Assembly: GCF_004016505.1 (NCBI RefSeq) | Contig: NZ_SACR01000004.1 | Span: 682,001 to 746,000 of the forward strand | DNA: 64,000 nt | Reading direction: 5' to 3' | DNA from: Rubrivivax rivuli | GTDB lineage: Bacteria > Pseudomonadota > Gammaproteobacteria > Burkholderiales > Burkholderiaceae_C | Shown here: piece after piece, positions 34,829 through 43,555 of the stretch | Numbering within the stretch: the first letter of the stretch is position 1 | Layout of the letters: each line of letters starts with the position of its first letter | Notes under the pieces: generated by a model | The model's input: only the letters and a program-made list of their open reading frames with translations | Told to the model about the DNA's origin: nothing | The model's database searches: none | Position numbers and translations under genes: made by a program

Positions 34829-37069
34829 ATGACTTCACCGCACCCCTTCGCCGATGCCAGCCACACGGCCCAGCCCGAAGTGCTGCTGGTGGACGACGAC
34901 GAGGTCAACCTGTTGCTGACGGCGCTGGCCCTGCGCGAACGCGGTTTCGTCATCACCGAAGCGTCCAGCGGCGAACGGGCGCTCGAACTGCTGCGCGACT
35001 GGACGCCCGACATCATCGTGCTCGACGCCATGATGCCGGGCCTGGACGGCTTCGAGACCTGCCGTCGCCTGCGCCGCACGCCGGGCTTCGAGAACGTGCC
35101 GGTGCTGATGCTCACCGGCCTGGAGGACGACGCCTCCATCACGCGGGCTTACCAGGTGGGCGCCACCGACTTCTTCGTCAAGGCCACGCAGTGGAGCCTG
35201 CTGTCGGGCCGCCTGCATTACCTGCTGCGTGCCTCGCGCACGCGGATGGAACTCGAACGCAACCGCGCCAAGCTGGCCCGAGCGCAAGACCTCGCCCGCA
35301 TGGGAAGCTTCGATTGGCGTCGTGCCGAAGGCGGCCTGCTGCTGCTGCCCGAGGCGCTGCGGGTGCTGGGCTTCGGCCCCCAGGAGCGCGTGACGCTGCG
35401 CATGCTGCTGCGCATGGTGCCGCGTGTCGATCGGGCGCAGCTTTCGCGCAAGCTGCACGACGCCATCCGCCACGCCTCGGTGCTGGCCGAGGACGTGCGC
35501 ATCGTGCTCTTCGACGGGCGCCAGCGCATCATCCACATCGAGGCCGAGCCCGAGTTCAACGAACACGGCCACGGCATCGGCTACACCGGCATCGTGCAGG
35601 ACGTGACCGAGCGCCGACAGGCCGAAGACCAGATCAAGGAACTGGCCAATTTCGACTCGCTCACGGGCCTGCCCAACCGCCGCCAGCTGATTGCGCGTGC
35701 CGAGCGTGCGTTGGAGTACGCGCGCCGTGGCAACCACCAGTGCGCGCTGCTGCTCATCGACCTCGACCGCTTCAAGATCATCAACGACACGCTCGGCCAC
35801 AGTGCCGGCGATGAACTGCTGACACAGGTCGGCCGCCGCCTGCGTGCCTGCGTGCGCCACAGCGAGGAGATCGCCGACGGTCAACTGGAACTGGTGGGCA
35901 GCCGCTCGCACCGCTCGCTGGAGGCCGTCGGCCGCCTGGGGGGTGACGAGTTCGTCGCGCTGCTGCCCGAAGTGGTGGATGACGCCGACGCCGAGCGCGT
36001 GGCTCAACGCATCCTCGAATCCTTGCGCGAGGCCATCTTCGTGGCCGGTCAGGAGTGTTTCGTCACCGCCAGCGTGGGCGTGGCCCTCTTTCCCCGCGAT
36101 GGGACCACGGTCGTCGACCTGCTGCGCAACAGCGACGTGGCGATGTACTCCGTCAAGGCCCAGGGCAAGAACGCCAGCGCGATCTACAGCCCCCAACTCG
36201 CCGGCCTGGGCCGCGAGAAGCTGGAACTGGAGACCGCGCTGCACCGTGCCATCGAGCGCGACGAACTCGTGCTGCACTACCAGCCCAAGGTCGACGTGCG
36301 TGCCGCGCGGATGGTGGGCGTGGAAGCGCTGATGCGCTGGCAGCGCGGCAACAAGCTGGTGCCGCCGGGCGAGTTCATTCCGTTGGCGGAAGAAACCGGG
36401 CTCATCGTGCCGCTGTCGGAGTGGGCGCTGCGCCAGGCCTCGTGGCAGGCGCGCGACTGGCGCGACAAGTTCGGCTTCGACCAGTCCATCGCCGTGAACC
36501 TGCCCAGCCGCCTGTTCGAGCGCAGCGACCTGGTCGAGCACATCCACCAGTGCGTGACGGCCGCCAACATGCCCCACCGCGCGGTGATGCTGGAGATCAC
36601 CGAGAACAGCCTGATGGCCGATTTGCAGGGTGTGATGCCCACGCTGCACCGGCTCAACGAGATCGGGGTCGAGATCTCCATCGATGACTTCGGCACAGGC
36701 TATTCGAGCCTCGCCTACCTGACGACGCTGCCCATCAGCGAGCTCAAGATCGACCGCAGCTTCACGCGCGAACTCGGCATCGCGCCGCAGAGCAGCGCGG
36801 TGGTGACGGCCATCATCGCCCTGGCGCGGTCGCTGAGCCTGCGTGTGGTGGCCGAGGGTGTGGAGACACTGCGCCAGAAGGAAGTGCTGTTCCGCCTGGG
36901 CTGCACCGTGATGCAGGGCTTCCTGTTCAGCAAACCGGTGGGCGCGGCCGAGTTGGAAGTGTGGCTGACCGACCTGCAGTCACCCCGCCGAGCGGCGTGG
37001 ATGGACAACGTGCTGGAAGCTCCCGGTGAGGAACCGGTCCGCACCGGCATCGCCCGCCGCCTGCGCTGA
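34829..37069 (+). CDS. response regulator with PAS, GGDEF and EAL domains
   Basis: This 746-residue bifunctional cyclic-di-GMP protein has a receiver domain (about 17-135, acidic LLVDDDE, phosphoacceptor in VLDAMMPG, Lys in FVKATQW), a PAS/PAC region (about 150-272), a GGDEF domain (about 275-465) with intact GRLGGDEF, and an EAL domain (about 480-725). EAL residues are complete: GVEALMRW, ITENSLM, SIDDFGTGYSSL, LKIDRSF, VVAEGVET and QGFLFSKP. About 20 extra residues precede GGDEF and the RxxD inhibitory site is absent. The phosphate donor may be the adjacent Hpt protein. The stop overlaps the next start. Confidence 0.93.
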   Translation: MTSPHPFADASHTAQPEVLLVDDDEVNLLLTALALRERGFVITEASSGERALELLRDWTPDIIVLDAMMPGLDGFETCRRLRRTPGFENVPVLMLTGLEDDASITRAYQVGATDFFVKATQWSLLSGRLHYLLRASRTRMELERNRAKLARAQDLARMGSFDWRRAEGGLLLLPEALRVLGFGPQERVTLRMLLRMVPRVDRAQLSRKLHDAIRHASVLAEDVRIVLFDGRQRIIHIEAEPEFNEHGHGIGYTGIVQDVTERRQAEDQIKELANFDSLTGLPNRRQLIARAERALEYARRGNHQCALLLIDLDRFKIINDTLGHSAGDELLTQVGRRLRACVRHSEEIADGQLELVGSRSHRSLEAVGRLGGDEFVALLPEVVDDADAERVAQRILESLREAIFVAGQECFVTASVGVALFPRDGTTVVDLLRNSDVAMYSVKAQGKNASAIYSPQLAGLGREKLELETALHRAIERDELVLHYQPKVDVRAARMVGVEALMRWQRGNKLVPPGEFIPLAEETGLIVPLSEWALRQASWQARDWRDKFGFDQSIAVNLPSRLFERSDLVEHIHQCVTAANMPHRAVMLEITENSLMADLQGVMPTLHRLNEIGVEISIDDFGTGYSSLAYLTTLPISELKIDRSFTRELGIAPQSSAVVTAIIALARSLSLRVVAEGVETLRQKEVLFRLGCTVMQGFLFSKPVGAAELEVWLTDLQSPRRAAWMDNVLEAPGEEPVRTGIARRLR

Positions 37070-38745
37070 TGGACGGCGCCTCCAACCCGCCAGCGGGCGG
37101 CCGCGCCGTTGCCGCCACGCCTGCAGCCAGCATTGCCAAGGGAGCTCTGCGCAGGTTGGCCCAGGCCCACCTGGAGCCCACACCCGAAAACTATGCCCGT
37201 GCCTACGCCGAGGAAGCCGGGTTGCCGCCACCGGCGGCTGGCGGTGCGGCCGGGGCCGCGGCGCCTGCCGCCGCCAGCGCGCAAGAGCTGCGGGCCCAGG
37301 GGCAGGCCTGGGCCGCCCTGCTCGAACGTGTGGTGCGTGGCCTCGACCGCGGCGGCCGTCAGTGGACGGCTGCGCGCCGCAAGGACAGCCTGAAGCGCGT
37401 GCTCGAGGGCAGCCGCAGCGATGCCCAGCGCCTGCTGCAGCGGCTGCAGTCGCTGATGGGTGCCTGGGAGAGCGACCAGGCGGCCGACCCGGCACAGACC
37501 GGCCTGGAGGCAAGCCCGCCCGAAGAGGGGCGTGACGAGCCTCCCGCCGAGATCTGGCGGCCGGTGCTCGGCACGCTGCACCAGACGCTGGGCGCAGCCC
37601 TGCCGCCAGCCTTGCCGCGCGCCGAGGCGCTGGCCGACCAGCTCAAGCGCCTGGCCGACGCACTGGCCAGCGAAGGCCCGACCCCCGACCTCACCGCAGC
37701 CTGCGAGGCCCTGTGCGCGCAGGCCCGGCGCTTCTTCGGCCACCGCCACCACCTGATCGACGAGCTTTCGGCCCTGTGCCGCGAGCTCACCGCCGGCCTC
37801 GTGGAACTTGCCGAAGACGAGAGCTGGGCCCGCGGCCAGGCCCAGGCGCTGCAGCAAGCGCTGGAAGAGGGCCCGGCCTCGGCCCGTGGCGTGCGCGCTG
37901 CCGGTGTGTTGCTGTCCGAAACGCGCCTGCGCCAGCAGCGGGTGCGGGCCGAGCGCCAGGCCGCTCGCGACGCGCTCAAGCAACTCATCCACGACATGGT
38001 GGTGGAGGTGGGTGAACTGGGCGACCACGCCGGCCGCTTCCAGCTTGCCACCGCGCAGCACGCGCAGGCCATCGAGCAGGCCCAGACGCTGGAGAGCCTG
38101 GCGCAGGTGGTGCAGGCGCTGCTGCAGGACACCCGTGCCGTGCAGACGGCCGTGGGCCGGTCACAGGAACGTCTGCACGCCGACCGCGCGCGGGCCGATG
38201 CACTGGAAGGCAAGGTGCGGGAGCTTGAAGGCGAACTTCGGCGCCTTTCCGACGAGGTGTCGACCGATGCGCTCACGCAGGTGGCCAACCGCCGGGGGCT
38301 CGACCAGGCCTTCGAGATCGAGCGCGCCCGCTGCGAGCGCGAGGCGGGCGCCGCGCTGGCCGTGGGCCTGATCGACATCGACAACTTCAAGAAGCTCAAT
38401 GACAGCCTCGGCCACGCGGCCGGCGACCAGGCCCTGAAGTCTCTGGCTGCCGCGGTGCGCGAGCGCCTGCGTCCGGTGGACCATCTGGCGCGCTTCGGCG
38501 GCGAGGAGTTCGTGCTGCTGCTGCCCGGCTTGCCGGATGGCGAAGCCCAGCAGGTCATGACGCGCCTGCAGCGCAGTCTCAGCGAGGCGCTGTTCCTCCA
38601 CGATGGCCGCGAGGTCTTCGTCACCTTTTCGGGCGGCGTGACGGCTTGGCGCGCAGGCGAGACCCTGCAGGCCGCGCTGGAGCGTGCCGATGAGGCGCTC
38701 TACGAAGCCAAGCGCACGGGCAAGAACCGCACCTGCATCGCCTGA
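37069..38745 (+). CDS. diguanylate cyclase (GGDEF) with long helical N-terminus
   Basis: The 558-residue protein makes cyclic-di-GMP. Its N-terminal 380 residues are helical and Gln/Ala/Arg-rich with coiled-coil character and no visible membrane segment; the region begins with the block SIAKGALRRLAQAHLEPTPENYARAY. The GGDEF domain (about 390-558) has active site RFGGEEFVLLLP and an inhibitory site RPVD exactly five residues upstream, so product inhibition is expected. Its ATG overlaps the stop of the GGDEF-EAL gene (TGATG), implying coupled translation. Confidence 0.92.
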   Translation: MDGASNPPAGGRAVAATPAASIAKGALRRLAQAHLEPTPENYARAYAEEAGLPPPAAGGAAGAAAPAAASAQELRAQGQAWAALLERVVRGLDRGGRQWTAARRKDSLKRVLEGSRSDAQRLLQRLQSLMGAWESDQAADPAQTGLEASPPEEGRDEPPAEIWRPVLGTLHQTLGAALPPALPRAEALADQLKRLADALASEGPTPDLTAACEALCAQARRFFGHRHHLIDELSALCRELTAGLVELAEDESWARGQAQALQQALEEGPASARGVRAAGVLLSETRLRQQRVRAERQAARDALKQLIHDMVVEVGELGDHAGRFQLATAQHAQAIEQAQTLESLAQVVQALLQDTRAVQTAVGRSQERLHADRARADALEGKVRELEGELRRLSDEVSTDALTQVANRRGLDQAFEIERARCEREAGAALAVGLIDIDNFKKLNDSLGHAAGDQALKSLAAAVRERLRPVDHLARFGGEEFVLLLPGLPDGEAQQVMTRLQRSLSEALFLHDGREVFVTFSGGVTAWRAGETLQAALERADEALYEAKRTGKNRTCIA

Positions 38746-38799
38746 CGCAGCGGGCCCATGACGGGCGCCGGGCCAGAAGCCTTTGCTCACAAAGCCGGT

Positions 38800-38826
38800 T
38801 CAAGACGGGCGACCCGGTTCCGAAAA
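38800..38826 (+). promoter_or_regulatory. FliA (sigma-28) like promoter before the unknown gene
   Basis: TCAAGACG (38800-38807), an 11-base spacer and TCCGAAAA (38819-38826) resemble sigma-28 elements (TCAAGTTT or TAAAGTTT - N11 - GCCGATAA). The -10 matches six of eight bases and shares TCCGA with the flgM promoter in this window. Transcription would start near 38833, about 25 bases before ATG 38857. Confidence 0.45.
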
Positions 38827-38856
38827 TGTCGTCATGCGGCGTTCAGGCCCGCGACG

Positions 38857-39594
38857 ATGTTTCAACGCCCGACCATGACCTCGCGCTCCTTTCCGTCCCC
38901 GATGGCCCTTCTGCGGCGCGTGCGCGCGGGCGTGCGTGCTTTCTTCAAGCATGACATCGGCGTCAGACGCGAGGGGGGCACCGTCAAGCTGGTCCTGCAG
39001 CCGGCCGAGGCGCGGCTGAAGAAGCCGCCCACGCGCGAGGAGCTGGAGGTCAGGCGCGAGAAGGAAGAGCTGCGGGTGATGCGCGAGCAGCTCGCCGCGC
39101 TGCTCGACGAGCTGCCCGAGACCCGATCCGCGCTGCGCCATCTGGTGTTCGTCGAACAGGCCGTCGCCAAGCGGGGGCTGAAGGCGCTGCACAAGCTGCC
39201 GGTGGATGTGCTGGAAAAGGCCCTGGCGCAGTTGGAGGGCCTGGTCACGAACTGGTCGCCCGTCGGCCTGGCCAGCCTGCGCTCGAAGATGGCGGTGGCC
39301 ATCATCGACCGCGAGCACCGCGCGCCGGGTGACCCGGAGAACTACCAGACGGCCGCGGTCATCGACAACGCGCCCAGCCTGGCCCAGGAGCCGGAGCCCG
39401 ACACGGGTGATGACGCTGCCCTCGCGGCGGCCTACGCCGCGCTGGGGCACCTCGCCCCCGGCGCAGGGCCGGCCGAAGTGCAGATGCAGGGCGAACTGCA
39501 CTCGCCTTCGGCGCGTGTGGTCGAACGCGAGGCCGTGCGACCAGCCGCCCGCGCACCCGCTGAAGCCCTGCAACTGCGCGTGCTCGACACCTGA
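38857..39594 (+). CDS. protein of unknown function
   Basis: I do not recognise this protein (245 residues from ATG 38857, or 239 from ATG 38875). Its N-terminal third is basic and contains RVRAGVRAFFKHDIG. A highly charged helix follows, with REELEVRREKEELRVMREQL (about 65-84). The middle (VFVEQAVAKRGLKALHKLPV, ALAQLEGLV) looks like a folded helical domain, and the last 70 residues are acidic and Pro/Ala-rich. No signal peptide or membrane segment is evident. An ATG at 38758 is excluded if the FliA-like promoter at 38800 is real. It lies just behind the cyclic-di-GMP genes. Confidence 0.7.
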   Translation: MFQRPTMTSRSFPSPMALLRRVRAGVRAFFKHDIGVRREGGTVKLVLQPAEARLKKPPTREELEVRREKEELRVMREQLAALLDELPETRSALRHLVFVEQAVAKRGLKALHKLPVDVLEKALAQLEGLVTNWSPVGLASLRSKMAVAIIDREHRAPGDPENYQTAAVIDNAPSLAQEPEPDTGDDAALAAAYAALGHLAPGAGPAEVQMQGELHSPSARVVEREAVRPAARAPAEALQLRVLDT

Positions 39595-39684
39595 GTTCCG
39601 TGCGCGCGGCCACGCTGCGCTGCACGGTGCCGAGTCAGCGGGGCCATGTTCCTGGCCCGTCGCGTTCAATGCTGAACACTTGCA

Positions 39685-39765
39685 GGGCGTGAGACCCTCA
39701 TGTCGGGGGTTGCCGCTGGCTTCTGTGGGGCAGAGACTGGCCTCCGCTAGAAGAGTCTCACGCCC
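39685..39765 (+). repeat. long-range inverted repeat in the leader of the PEP-CTERM gene
   Basis: GGGCGTGAGAC (39685-39695) and GTCTCACGCCC (39755-39765) are perfect 11-base inverted copies, 59 bases apart. A smaller hairpin (TCTG/CAGA) lies between them. The second arm ends 47 bases before the start codon. It could be a structured 5' leader or two operator half-sites. It does not match cyclic-di-GMP riboswitch consensus that I can recall. Confidence 0.5.
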
Positions 39766-39812
39766 GCATCCCAGGAGGAGCGGCGTCTTCCATCCGACAA
39801 CAAGGGGTTTCA

Positions 39813-40460
39813 ATGATCGTCAAGTCGTCCATGCTCAAGCCTCTGGCCCTGGCTGCCTTGCTGGCCACCGCCGGCGTCGCTCAAGCCGACATCACCGTGT
39901 ACACCTCGCTGGCAGCCTTCAACGCTGCCACCGCGAACCCGGGCACGGACACCTTCGCGGGCTTCAGCATCACCAGCGGGACGCCCAGCCCGGTCACGCG
40001 CACGGCGGGCAGCTACACCTACACCGCCGACGCCGGCCCTGCGGGCACTTTCTTCGGCGGCGGCTCCACGGCCAACCCCTTCCTGTCGACCAACACCGCC
40101 ACCGACACGATTTCGTTCTACGGGTTCTCCACGGGCGTCGTGGGCTTTGGCGGCAACTTCTTCGGCAGCAACATCAGCGGCCTGTTCTCCCCCGGGAACG
40201 TGGTGCTGACGGCTACCGACAGCAGCGGCACGGTCACGCAGACCATCGTCAATGCTGCCGAGAGCAGCTTCCTGGGTTTCGTCTCCACCACCGGCATCAT
40301 TTCGGCCACGCTGGCCTCGGTGCAGCCGACCACCGGCTTCCTGTGGCCCTCGGCTGACAACGTGGTGCTCGCCAGTGCCGTGCCGGAACCTGGCACCTAC
40401 GCCATGATGCTGGCCGGTCTGGGCGTGCTCGGCTTCATGGCCCGCCGCCGTCGCGGCTGA
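39813..40460 (+). CDS. PEP-CTERM sorting domain-containing protein
   Basis: A 215-residue exported protein. It has a signal peptide (hydrophobic about 8-23, cleavage near AQA/D), a beta-rich, Thr/Ser/Gly-rich body, and a C-terminal sorting signal: VPEPGTYAMMLAGLGVLGFMA followed by RRRR, split here as VPEPGTYAMM then a hydrophobic segment and the basic tail. Such proteins are cleaved by an exosortase (EpsH/XrtA type) and tend to occur with exopolysaccharide loci. No exosortase is in this window. AAGGGG lies seven bases before ATG 39813. A terminator follows, so it is a single-gene unit. Confidence 0.92.
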   Translation: MIVKSSMLKPLALAALLATAGVAQADITVYTSLAAFNAATANPGTDTFAGFSITSGTPSPVTRTAGSYTYTADAGPAGTFFGGGSTANPFLSTNTATDTISFYGFSTGVVGFGGNFFGSNISGLFSPGNVVLTATDSSGTVTQTIVNAAESSFLGFVSTTGIISATLASVQPTTGFLWPSADNVVLASAVPEPGTYAMMLAGLGVLGFMARRRRG

Positions 40461-40493
40461 TTCCGACACAGCAGCCTCGGCTGCTGGCCCGCG

Positions 40494-40528
40494 AAGGCTC
40501 CGGTCACCACCGGAGCCTTTTTCGTTTT
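40494..40528 (+). terminator. intrinsic terminator after the PEP-CTERM gene
   Basis: AAGGCTCCGGT (40494-40504) pairs perfectly with ACCGGAGCCTT (40509-40519) around a four-base loop, followed by TTTCGTTTT. It starts 34 bases past the stop codon. Confidence 0.88.
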
Positions 40529-40577
40529 CACGCCGCCGCATGTCCCCGTTCTGCACGAGGCTCCCTGCTTCCCGCCG

Positions 40578-41150
40578 TTGCTTCCCGAGGTCTGGGCCTT
40601 GAAGCAAGCCGCACCTTTGCCGCCGATCGTCAGGCCTGCACCGGTGCTGTGGCTCACCGGCCTTTCGGGCGCGGGCAAGTCCACCATCGCCCAGGCGACC
40701 TGTCGGGCCTTGCGCGATCAGGGTCGTGCTGCCGCGGTGTTGGATGGGGACGAGTTGCGCCGCGGCTTGACCCGCGACCTGGGCTTCAGCGAGGCCGACC
40801 GCGCCGAGAATGTCCGACGTGCCGCCGAAGTGGCCCGGTTGATGGCCGATGCCGGTCTCGTTGTCATCGTGGCGCTGATCTCGCCCTTCCGCGAAGACCG
40901 CGCGCGGGCGCGGGCGCTGTTTGAGGAAGGACGCTTCTTCGAGATCCACATCGACACGGCGCTGAGCGTGGCCGAGGCACGCGACCCCAAAGGGCTGTAC
41001 CGCCAGGCCCGACAAGGGCTGCTTCCGGCGTTCACTGGCATCAGTTCGCCCTACGAGACACCGCTGGAGCCCGCCTTGCGCATCGACACGGCGCAGGTGC
41101 CGGTGGAGGCGGCCGCGCGTCGCTTGATCGACCTGCTGCCGCCGCCTTGA
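40578..41150 (+). CDS. cysC: adenylylsulfate kinase
   Basis: CysC phosphorylates adenylyl sulfate (APS) to PAPS for sulfate assimilation or sulfation. The stand-alone kinase of up to 190 residues has Walker [26 protein letters not shown], and the family block [21 protein letters not shown], followed by [14 protein letters not shown] and the [10 protein letters not shown] segment. The conserved core begins near residue 20. No ATG is available; TTG at 40578 or 40599 is the likely start, so the N-terminus is uncertain. It is not next to cysN or cysD. A sugar-sulfation role is possible but unproven. Confidence 0.85.
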   Translation: MLPEVWALKQAAPLPPIVRPAPVLWLTGLSGAGKSTIAQATCRALRDQGRAAAVLDGDELRRGLTRDLGFSEADRAENVRRAAEVARLMADAGLVVIVALISPFREDRARARALFEEGRFFEIHIDTALSVAEARDPKGLYRQARQGLLPAFTGISSPYETPLEPALRIDTAQVPVEAAARRLIDLLPPP

Positions 41151-41152
41151 AC

Positions 41153-41187
41153 GCCAGCCTCGGCAGGCAACAGGCCTGACGGCTGGC
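41153..41187. terminator. imperfect hairpin between cysC and tRNA-Ser
   Basis: GCCAGCC (41153-41159) pairs with GGCTGGC (41181-41187), and an inner CAGGC (41164-41168) pairs with GCCTG (41174-41178). It begins three bases past the cysC stop and lies between two convergent transcripts. There is no T-run, so termination there is uncertain. Confidence 0.35.
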
Positions 41188-41209
41188 CACCGTGCGAGGT
41201 GCATGCGCT

Positions 41210-41297
41210 TGGCGGAAGCTCAGGGATTCGAACCCTGGAACCCTTGCGGGTTGCCGGTTTTCAAGACCGGTGCAATCGACCACTCTGCCAAGCTTCC
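41210..41297 (-). tRNA. tRNA-Ser (anticodon UGA)
   Basis: On the minus strand the gene starts GGAAGCTTGGCAGAGTGG, has the anticodon loop CTTGAAA with anticodon TGA at 41263-41261, a long class II variable arm (CAACCCGCAAGGGTT) and the T-loop GGGTTCGAATCCC. The seven-base acceptor stem GGAAGCT/AGCTTCC pairs fully. Discriminator G and an encoded CCA complete the 88-base gene. It decodes UCA and other UCN serine codons. Confidence 0.97.
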
Positions 41298-41368
41298 ACG
41301 GAGACCATCGGCCTCGGTGTGCATTCTAGGTCCACGTCTGAGGCGGCCGCGGGCCGCCAGCCCGCCCC

Positions 41369-42190
41369 TCAGCCGGGTCGCTGCGCCGCTTCGCAATCAA
41401 CCTGCACCACTTCGCGCCGCCCACCATCCACTCGCACCGCGGTGAGGGCACCCCTCCAGACGCAGCCGGTGTCGAGGGCGAGCACGTCCGGCCGGTTGAC
41501 CAGGCCCAGCGTGCTCCAGTGGCCGAAGGCGATGGGCTCGCCGGCGCTGCGGCGGCCGGGCACCTCGAACCACGGCTGCATGCCCGGCGGCGCGCCGCCG
41601 GCGCCCTCCTTGGTTTTGAAGTCGAGCGTGCCGTCGGCCGCACAGAAGCGGATGCGCGTGAGCGTGTTGACGATGAACCGAAGGCGCTCCGCGCCTTGCA
41701 GCGAGTCGGCCCAGCGCCGCGGCTCATTGCCATACATCACCCGCAAGAAACCAGGGAGATCCGGCCCGCGCAGCACGGCCTGCACCTCAGCGGCCAGGGC
41801 CAGGGTCTGGGTGCCCGTCCACTGCGGCACCAGGCCGGCATGAACACACAGCCAGCCTGCCTCGGTGTGCGCCAGCGGCTGCTGGCGCAGCCATTGCAGC
41901 CAGTGCGCGCTCTCGGGTGCACCCAACACGTCCTGGAAAGTGTCGCCCTTGTGCAGGCTGCGCACGCCCTGGGCCACGGCCAGCAGATGCAGGTCATGGT
42001 TGCCCAGCAGGCACGTGGCGGCATCGCCAAAGCCGCTCAGCATCTTCAGCACGCCCAGTGAATCTGGCCCGCGATTGACCAGGTCGCCGAGCATCACGAG
42101 GCGCCCGCGCGAAGGCGAAAAGCCGATCTCTGCCAGCAAGCGCTGCAAAGCCTGCGCGCAGCCTTGCACGTCGCCGATGAGATGGAGCAT
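41369..42190 (-). CDS. apaH: symmetrical bis(5'-nucleosyl)-tetraphosphatase
   Basis: ApaH hydrolyses Ap4A to two ADP and also removes Np4 caps from mRNA. The 273-residue protein is a PPP-family phosphatase with the three metal motifs [16 protein letters not shown] and [10 protein letters not shown], plus the downstream [10 protein letters not shown] and AFGHWSTLG blocks. It is divergent from the CBS membrane protein gene by 63 bases. The length matches E. coli ApaH (280). Confidence 0.96.
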   Translation of the reverse strand: MLHLIGDVQGCAQALQRLLAEIGFSPSRGRLVMLGDLVNRGPDSLGVLKMLSGFGDAATCLLGNHDLHLLAVAQGVRSLHKGDTFQDVLGAPESAHWLQWLRQQPLAHTEAGWLCVHAGLVPQWTGTQTLALAAEVQAVLRGPDLPGFLRVMYGNEPRRWADSLQGAERLRFIVNTLTRIRFCAADGTLDFKTKEGAGGAPPGMQPWFEVPGRRSAGEPIAFGHWSTLGLVNRPDVLALDTGCVWRGALTAVRVDGGRREVVQVDCEAAQRPG

Positions 42191-42253
42191 GGGGCGATTC
42201 TGCTACGCTCCGCCCCGTTTCAACGGCCACCGCAAGCGCACGCTGCGGCGCGC

Positions 42254-43555
42254 ATGGACCTCACCCTCCTTGTTTTCCTGATCCTCCTCAACGGCGTTTT
42301 CGCCATGTCGGAAATGGCCCTCACGGCATCGCGCAAGGCGCGATTGCAGGTGATGGTGGAAGGGCAGGAACCCGGTGCGCAGGCCGCGATGGACCTGCAC
42401 GAGAACCCCACCAAGTTCCTCTCCACCGTGCAGATCGGCATCACCTCGATCGGTGTGCTGAACGGCATCGTCGGTGAAAACGCCTTTGCCGCACCGCTGG
42501 CTGCCTGGCTGATCGACGATTTCGGCGTGGCTGCGACGACCGCCAGCTACGGTGCAACGGGCCTGGTGGTGGTGATCATCACCATCCTGACGATCATCTT
42601 CGGCGAACTCGTGCCCAAGCGCCTGGGGCAGATGTTTCCCGAAACCATCGCCCGCCTGGTGGCGCGGCCGATGAACTGGCTGAGCACCGCCACGCGCCCG
42701 CTGGTGGCGCTGCTGAGCGTGTGCACGAATGCCGTGCTGCGCGTGATGGGCATCAGCGGCGGGCCCACGCGCAGCGTGACGGAAGAAGAGATCGCCGCCA
42801 GCCTGGAAGAGGGCGTCGAATCGGGCGTGATCGAGGCGCAGGAGCACCAGATGGTGCGCAACGTCTTCCGCCTCGACGAGCGGCAGATCGGCTCGATGAT
42901 GATCCCGCGCGCCGAGATCGTGTGGCTGGATGCGGCCGACAGCGTCGAGTCGCTGCTGACCACCATCACCGCCAGCGGCCACACGCGTTTTCCGGTCTGC
43001 CGCGGCTCGCTGGACGACGTGCTGGGCGTGCTGAATGCCGCCAAGCTGCTGCAGCCGCTGGCCAGCGGGCAGACGCTGGACATCCACGCCCACATGGCGC
43101 CGCCGGTCTTCGTGCCCGAAACGCTCTCGGGCATGGAACTGCTGGAGCACTTCCGCGTCTCGCGCACCGACCTCGTGTTCGTGGTCGACGAGTACGGCGC
43201 GGTGCAGGGCGTCATCACCGAGCGCGACCTGCTCGAGGCCATCACCGGCGAGTTTGGCGCGCCCAGCGACGATGACGCCTGGGCCGTGCAGCGTGCCGAC
43301 GGCACCTGGCTGCTGGACGGCCTGATTCCCGTGCCCGAGTTCAAGGACCGCCTCGAACTCAAGGAACTCCCTGAGGAAGACCGGGGCCGCTACAACACGC
43401 TGGCTGGCATGATCATGCTCTTGCTGGGCCGCCTGCCCCGCACCGCCGACACGGTGGAGTGGGAAGGCTGGCGCTTCGAGGTCGTCGACCTCGACGGCAA
43501 GCGTGTCGACAAGGTGCTGGTGAGCCGCACAGAAACCCCCGGAGAAGAAACTTGA
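42254..43555 (+). CDS. HlyC/CorC-family (CNNM) membrane protein with CBS domains
   Basis: A 433-residue inner-membrane protein. An N-terminal DUF21 transmembrane region has about four hydrophobic segments (residues 1-150) with MALTASRKARLQ and STVQIGITSIGVLNGIVG. It is followed by a CBS pair (about 210-335; MIPRAEIVWLD and VVDEYGAVQGVIT) and a C-terminal CorC_HlyC transporter-associated domain (about 350-430). Family members are linked to magnesium and other divalent cation efflux or homeostasis; the hemolysin label is historical. ATG 42254 is chosen because it starts the first membrane segment. It overlaps the SapC gene by four bases. Confidence 0.92.
   Translation: MDLTLLVFLILLNGVFAMSEMALTASRKARLQVMVEGQEPGAQAAMDLHENPTKFLSTVQIGITSIGVLNGIVGENAFAAPLAAWLIDDFGVAATTASYGATGLVVVIITILTIIFGELVPKRLGQMFPETIARLVARPMNWLSTATRPLVALLSVCTNAVLRVMGISGGPTRSVTEEEIAASLEEGVESGVIEAQEHQMVRNVFRLDERQIGSMMIPRAEIVWLDAADSVESLLTTITASGHTRFPVCRGSLDDVLGVLNAAKLLQPLASGQTLDIHAHMAPPVFVPETLSGMELLEHFRVSRTDLVFVVDEYGAVQGVITERDLLEAITGEFGAPSDDDAWAVQRADGTWLLDGLIPVPEFKDRLELKELPEEDRGRYNTLAGMIMLLLGRLPRTADTVEWEGWRFEVVDLDGKRVDKVLVSRTETPGEET

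Noticed and set aside
39685..39765. Cyclic-di-GMP riboswitch (GEMM) before the PEP-CTERM gene
   Set aside because: The region is structured but lacks the conserved core sequences of GEMM-I or GEMM-II that I know, so only an inverted repeat is reported.
42164..42253. Upstream ATG extension of the CBS membrane protein
   Set aside because: The 30 extra residues cross the divergent apaH start and promoter region and disrupt the first membrane segment's usual N-terminal position.
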